10,964 bases of DNA, taken from the NCBI GenBank assembly GCA_946410395.1, contig CAMKAE010000056.1, positions 1-10,964 of the forward strand. Reading direction: 5' to 3'. The notes below the pieces were generated by a model, which saw only the letters and a list, made by a program, of their open reading frames with translations, did not search any database and was not told where the DNA came from. Position numbers and translations under genes: made by a program. Below are positions 7,379 through 10,964 of the stretch, piece after piece. This DNA is from an uncultured Clostridia bacterium (GTDB taxonomy: Bacteria; Bacillota; Clostridia; Christensenellales; Aristaeellaceae). Position 1 is the first letter of the stretch, and every line of letters starts with the position of its first letter.

Positions 7379-8092
7379 TCACTCCTCGGCAAATCCGGCG
7401 GCGGTCCGCAGGGCGCTCAGCTCTGTCCGGGTCAGCTCCCGCCACTGCCCCGGGGCCAGGTCCTCCGGCAGGGACAGCGGGCCGAAGCGCTCCCGGTGCA
7501 GTCGGGTCACGGTTAGGCCGACGGCCTCAAACATGCGCTTGACCTGGTGAAACTTGCCCTCCCGGACCGTGACGCGTGCGGCGTTCCCCAGGGGGTCCAG
7601 CCGGGCCGGCAGGGCGGTGAATTCGCCCAGATCCAGGCCGCGGGCAAAGGCGTCCGCGTGGGCCTGGGTGACCGGGCCGTCGGTTTCGGCGAAATATACC
7701 TTCTCCACATGCCGCGCGGGGGAGAGCAGGCGGTGGGCCAGCTCCCCGTCGGTGGTCAGCAGCAGCAGGCCGGTGGTGTCCTTGTCCAGACGGCCCACGG
7801 GCATGCAGCCCAGGGTCCCCAGGCAGGGGGGCAGCAGGGCCATCACCGTGGGCTGCTTCGGGTCCCGGGCGGCGGTCAGCACCCCCGCGGGCTTGTGCAG
7901 CATCACATGGCGGGTCAGGCGGCCGTCCAGGGGCTCGCCGTCCAGCGCCAGCACCGCGCACTCGTCAAATGATTGCCCCGGATCCCGGCACACGCTGCCG
8001 TTCACGCGCACCCGGCCGGCGCGGATCAGCGGCTGCACCTGAGAGCGGCTGCCCAGGGCCAGCAGCACCAGCCAGCGGTCCAGGCGGATCAT
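7379..8092 (-). CDS. rsuA: 16S rRNA pseudouridine synthase, RsuA family
   Basis: Isomerises a uridine to pseudouridine in 16S rRNA (position 516 in E. coli RsuA). The 237-residue protein begins with an S4 RNA-binding domain (1–57, RLDRWLVLLALGSRSQVQPL...GRVRVNG). The catalytic core follows: HVMLHKPAGVLTA at 62–74, the signature PVGRLDKDTTGLLLLT at 98–113 with catalytic Asp103, and a VREGKFHQVKRMFEAVG segment near the C-terminal side. The S4 form and short length fit RsuA better than RluB or RluE, but subfamily assignment by eye is not certain. The start overlaps the upstream membrane-protein stop as ATGA, and no clear AGGAGG is seen, so translation is probably by coupling. Confidence 0.92.
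   Translation of the reverse strand: MIRLDRWLVLLALGSRSQVQPLIRAGRVRVNGSVCRDPGQSFDECAVLALDGEPLDGRLTRHVMLHKPAGVLTAARDPKQPTVMALLPPCLGTLGCMPVGRLDKDTTGLLLLTTDGELAHRLLSPARHVEKVYFAETDGPVTQAHADAFARGLDLGEFTALPARLDPLGNAARVTVREGKFHQVKRMFEAVGLTVTRLHRERFGPLSLPEDLAPGQWRELTRTELSALRTAAGFAEE
7382..7387 (-). promoter_or_regulatory. Ribosome binding site GAGGAG that sets the methyltransferase start
   Basis: GAGGAG lies 7 nt before ATG 7374 and inside the last codons of rsuA. It would be downstream of the alternative TTG start at 7392 and so could not serve it, which favours the shorter protein. Confidence 0.8.
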
Positions 8093-8991
8093 AGCGCCGC
8101 CCCGCTGTCCGGCCGGTGCAGCAGGGCCACCCGCGACGCGCTCAGCAGGCTCCTGAGCGGGATCACGGGCAGCAGCAGCACAGCCACAGCCGCCAGGGCC
8201 GCCAGCGCGTGACGCCCGGGCAGGGGCAGCTGGCCCTGCACGAGCATGGTGAGCATGTTGGCCGCGAAATTCATGAGGTCATCGCTGCGGGCGTAGTGAT
8301 AGAGCAGATACGCCAGCGCCGCCGCGAAGGGGAGGAGGAGCGCCAGGCCGGCGAACCAGACGCCCACCGTGCGCATCCGGTTGCGCATCAGGACGATGCG
8401 CCGGCTGCCCCAGGCCTCCTCATGCCGGGCGCCGCTGTAGAAGGCCAGGCCGGTCAGCAGGATCAGCAGCAGCAGCGCAAAAGCGGTCGCCACGATCAGC
8501 GCGCCCCGCACCGTGTTGCCGCCGCCCAGATCGCCGATGGCCACGATCAGCGACAGGCCGTCGGTCTCGCCCGCGACGGTGCCGTTCATCCGGATGCCGG
8601 CGTACAGGACGCCCGCCGCCAGCGGAACACACCAGGGCAGCATCAGCAGCAGGCGCTTGAGCCCGCGCCACAGCCGCAGGCCGTAGGACGCGCCGCAGCA
8701 GAGCAGGTCCGGGGCGAACAGCTCGCCCTTCCCGGCGAGCAGGCGCTTCATCGCGAAGGCCGCGCTCTGCCGGGCCGGCAGCACGATGAACACGAAGGCC
8801 GGTATCCACAGCCACACCAGTGCGCGCATCCAGCGATGCGCCGGATCGGTGACCAGCAGGAACAGCAGGGGCAGCAGCACAATCAAGCGCAGGGCGAACT
8901 GCACCAGCACAAAGCCCAGACACTGCCCCGGGTGTGCTCTGTACGTCCGCAGGGCCAGGCGCCAGGCGGAGCGTGTTGCGCGGTCATTCAT
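8089..8991 (-). CDS. Integral membrane protein of unknown function, about six helices
   Basis: I do not recognise the family. The 300-residue protein has a short basic N-terminus (RATRSAWRLALRTYRAH) and hydrophobic segments at about 25–47, 56–73, 114–133, 163–185, 209–231 and 261–279, so probably six transmembrane helices with no signal peptide and no soluble domain. Basic runs sit at 82–88 and 108–113 (GLRLWRGLKR) and at 196–207 (SRRIVLMRNRMR), suggesting cytoplasmic loops; an acidic stretch lies at 142–154. No transporter, protease or kinase motif is visible. The helix-loop layout loosely recalls uncharacterised DUF-type membrane proteins of Clostridia. GGAGGTGA (8998–9005) lies 6 nt before the ATG, one of the strongest binding sites here. 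It overlaps nadE by 8 nt and rsuA by 3 nt. Confidence 0.85.
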   Translation of the reverse strand: MNDRATRSAWRLALRTYRAHPGQCLGFVLVQFALRLIVLLPLLFLLVTDPAHRWMRALVWLWIPAFVFIVLPARQSAAFAMKRLLAGKGELFAPDLLCCGASYGLRLWRGLKRLLLMLPWCVPLAAGVLYAGIRMNGTVAGETDGLSLIVAIGDLGGGNTVRGALIVATAFALLLLILLTGLAFYSGARHEEAWGSRRIVLMRNRMRTVGVWFAGLALLLPFAAALAYLLYHYARSDDLMNFAANMLTMLVQGQLPLPGRHALAALAAVAVLLLPVIPLRSLLSASRVALLHRPDSGAAL

Positions 8992-10945
8992 GGCTCTTCA
9001 CCTCCGGGTCCGGGATGGCCTCGGCTTCCCGCAGCCACAGGGCGCTCTCCGCGTCGGAGGGCATCCGCCAGTCGCCGCGGGGGCTCAGGGCCACGGAGCC
9101 GATCTTGACCCCGTCGGGCATGCAGTTGCGCTTGAACTGCTGGGTGAAGAAGCGCCGGTAGAAGTTGATCAGCCATTTGCGGATCGTGGCCGGGCTGAAG
9201 TCCGCCGCGAAGGCGTCGCAGCACAGGGCGAAGATCTTCCGCGGCCGGTAGCCGAAGCGCACCGCGTAGTACAGGAAGAAGTCGTGCAGGGCGTAGGGAC
9301 CCACGAGATCCTCCGTCACCTGGGCGATCTTCCCCTGCTCGTCCGGGGGCAGCAGCTCGGGGGAGATGGGCGTGTCGAGGATGGACAGCAGCACCTCGCG
9401 GGAGGCGGCGAACTCGTCAAAGTCCGCGGCGGTGCGGATGATCCAGCGCACCAGGGTCTTGGGCACGCCGCTGTTGACGCCGTACATGCTCATGTGGTCG
9501 GCGTTGTAGGTGCACCAGCCCAGGGCGATCTCGCTCAGGTCGCCTGTGCCCAGCACGATGCCGCCGAAGTCGTTGGCCACGTCCATCAGGATCTGGGTGC
9601 GCTCCCGGGCCTGGGCGTTTTCATAGGTGACGCTGTGGTCGGCGATGTCGTGGCCGATGTCCCGCAGGTGCAGGGTCACGGCGTCCTTGATGTCGATCTC
9701 CCGGCTGGTGATGCCCAGGGTGTCCATCAGGGTCAAGGCGTTGCGGTAGGTGTGGTCGCTGGTGCCGAAGCAGGGCATGGTGATGCCCAGGATGTTGGTC
9801 CGGGGCAGCCCCAGGCGGTCCGCCGCCTTGCAGGCCGCCAGCAGTGCCAGCGTGGAGTCCAGGCCGCCGGAGATGCCCACCACCACCTTGCCGCCGGTGA
9901 TGGACAGCCGCCGGGCCAGGGCCGCGGCCTGCATGTCAAAGATCTGGCGGCAGCGGGTCTCGCGCTGGGCCTTGTCCGCCGGGATGAAGGGATGCTTGGG
10001 CACCCGGATCTCGACGGGCTCCGCGTCCGGCAGCATCAGCCGCTGGCCGTCCAGCAGGCCGGGATAACGGGGATCAAAGTCGCGCCAGCGCTGCACCGCG
10101 TCCCGGAAGCTGCTCTGCTTGCCCCGGTCCGCCCGGATGCGGTCCAGGTCGATGTCGCAGGTCATCAGGTAGTCGTCGGCCAGGTAGCCGTCGTTCTCCT
10201 TGAGCAGGGACCCGCAGGACGCAGCCATGGAGTGCCCGGAAAAGACCAGATCCGAGGTGGACTCCCCACTGCCGGCGGAGACGTACAGGTAGGCGCACAG
10301 GCAGCGCGCGCTCTGCTGCCGCACCAGCTCCTGCCGGTATTCCCGCTTGGCGATGAGCTCGTCGGAGGCGGAGAGGTTCACGATGACCTCCGCGCCCTTG
10401 AGGGCCAGCAGGTTCGAGGGGGGCAGGGGCGCCCAGAGATCCTCGCACAGCTCGATGCCGAAGGTCAGGTCCTCGCACTGGATGACCGCCGCCTGGCAGA
10501 AGAGCAGGCCACCGTAATACAGCGAATGCCCGGGCGGGACCGGCGCGCTGTCGAACCAGCGCTTTTCATAGAATTCGTTCTGGTTGGGGAGGTACGTCTT
10601 CTGCGCGAACCAGACCGCCTCGCGATCGGCGGTGCGCCGGATCACCAGAGCGGCGTTCACGTTGCCCTGCGGCAGGCGCAGCGGCGCGCCGACCACGGCC
10701 ACGACGCCCTCGGGGCACTCCGCCCGCAGCCGCCGGATGCCCGCCAGAACCCGGTCCTGCAGGCTCTGCTGGAAGAACAGATCCCCGCAGGTGTATCCCG
10801 TCAGCGACAGCTCGGGAAACACCACCAGCGAAGCCTTTTTCTCCGCGGCCTCCCGCAGCTTTTCCAGGTGGGCGTCCACGTTCTTTTCCACGTTGCCCAG
10901 ATACAGATGGGGCACCGCCGCGGCGATGCGAAGGATGTTTTCCAT
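8984..10945 (-). CDS. nadE: Glutamine-dependent NAD(+) synthetase
   Basis: Converts nicotinic acid adenine dinucleotide to NAD+ with ATP, taking ammonia from glutamine; the last step of NAD biosynthesis. The 653-residue protein has an N-terminal nitrilase-type glutaminase with the Glu–Lys–Cys triad Glu45 (FPELSLTGY), Lys116 (AQKTYLPN) and Cys167 (IELCEDLW). The C-terminal ATP-pyrophosphatase synthetase domain carries the P-loop SGGLDST at 359–365, ENAQARERTQILMDVAND at 442–459 and GTGDLSEIALGWCTYNADHMSMYGVN at 466–491. The length is normal for this two-domain form. ATG 10945 is preceded by AGGAGG (10951–10956) with a 5-nt spacer. It is the first gene of the cluster inside the window; its promoter lies beyond the right edge or the cluster continues there. 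The stop overlaps the membrane-protein start as ATGAATGA. Confidence 0.97.
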   Translation of the reverse strand: MENILRIAAAVPHLYLGNVEKNVDAHLEKLREAAEKKASLVVFPELSLTGYTCGDLFFQQSLQDRVLAGIRRLRAECPEGVVAVVGAPLRLPQGNVNAALVIRRTADREAVWFAQKTYLPNQNEFYEKRWFDSAPVPPGHSLYYGGLLFCQAAVIQCEDLTFGIELCEDLWAPLPPSNLLALKGAEVIVNLSASDELIAKREYRQELVRQQSARCLCAYLYVSAGSGESTSDLVFSGHSMAASCGSLLKENDGYLADDYLMTCDIDLDRIRADRGKQSSFRDAVQRWRDFDPRYPGLLDGQRLMLPDAEPVEIRVPKHPFIPADKAQRETRCRQIFDMQAAALARRLSITGGKVVVGISGGLDSTLALLAACKAADRLGLPRTNILGITMPCFGTSDHTYRNALTLMDTLGITSREIDIKDAVTLHLRDIGHDIADHSVTYENAQARERTQILMDVANDFGGIVLGTGDLSEIALGWCTYNADHMSMYGVNSGVPKTLVRWIIRTAADFDEFAASREVLLSILDTPISPELLPPDEQGKIAQVTEDLVGPYALHDFFLYYAVRFGYRPRKIFALCCDAFAADFSPATIRKWLINFYRRFFTQQFKRNCMPDGVKIGSVALSPRGDWRMPSDAESALWLREAEAIPDPEVKSHE

Positions 10946-10950
10946 GCTGG

Positions 10951-10956
10951 CCTCCT
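10951..10956 (-). promoter_or_regulatory. Ribosome binding site of nadE
   Basis: AGGAGG, 5 nt before the nadE ATG. Only 19 bases remain between that ATG and the window edge, so no promoter can be judged. Confidence 0.85.
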
Positions 10957-10964
10957 ATATCTTC

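Overview
The window looks like chromosomal DNA of a high-GC member of the Bacillota, most likely a Clostridia lineage of the gut/Oscillospiraceae–Christensenellales kind. The reasons are strong AGGAGG-type ribosome binding sites, a tRNA-responsive T-box leader in front of ileS, a long type-2 isoleucyl-tRNA synthetase, a glutamine-dependent NadE of about 650 residues, and a very GC-rich third codon position. The rank below phylum is inference. I see no mobile element, CRISPR array, tRNA or rRNA gene.

Left part (1–3521, minus strand): ileS, with a perfect 13-bp hairpin just past its stop codon. It is preceded by a complete T-box leader: promoter, Stem I with an AUC isoleucine specifier, Stem III, antiterminator and terminator. 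Isoleucyl-tRNA synthetase is therefore predicted to be made when uncharged tRNA-Ile accumulates.

Middle (3522–4556, plus strand): a divergent promoter with good -35 and -10 boxes drives a leader of about 200 nt. The leader holds a small ORF carrying a YANP-type motif. It is followed by a gene for a left-handed beta-helix (hexapeptide-repeat, GlmU-C-terminal-like) protein with an unusual Pro/Glu/Lys/Ala-rich tail.

Right part (4576–10945, minus strand): six tightly packed, overlapping genes read right to left: nadE (NAD synthesis), a six-helix membrane protein of unknown function, rsuA (16S rRNA pseudouridine synthase), a class I methyltransferase of the RsmC/YbxB type, a PatB/MalY-type PLP enzyme, and mutY (adenine DNA glycosylase). 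Every junction overlaps or nearly touches, so they look like one translationally coupled operon. Its likely intrinsic terminator lies inside the 3' coding region of the convergent hexapeptide gene.

Most of the window is housekeeping. The less ordinary points are the terminator nested in an opposing gene's low-complexity tail, the small leader ORF, the unknown membrane protein embedded in the operon, and the KMSKH variant in IleRS. I found no convincing new defence or mobile system.
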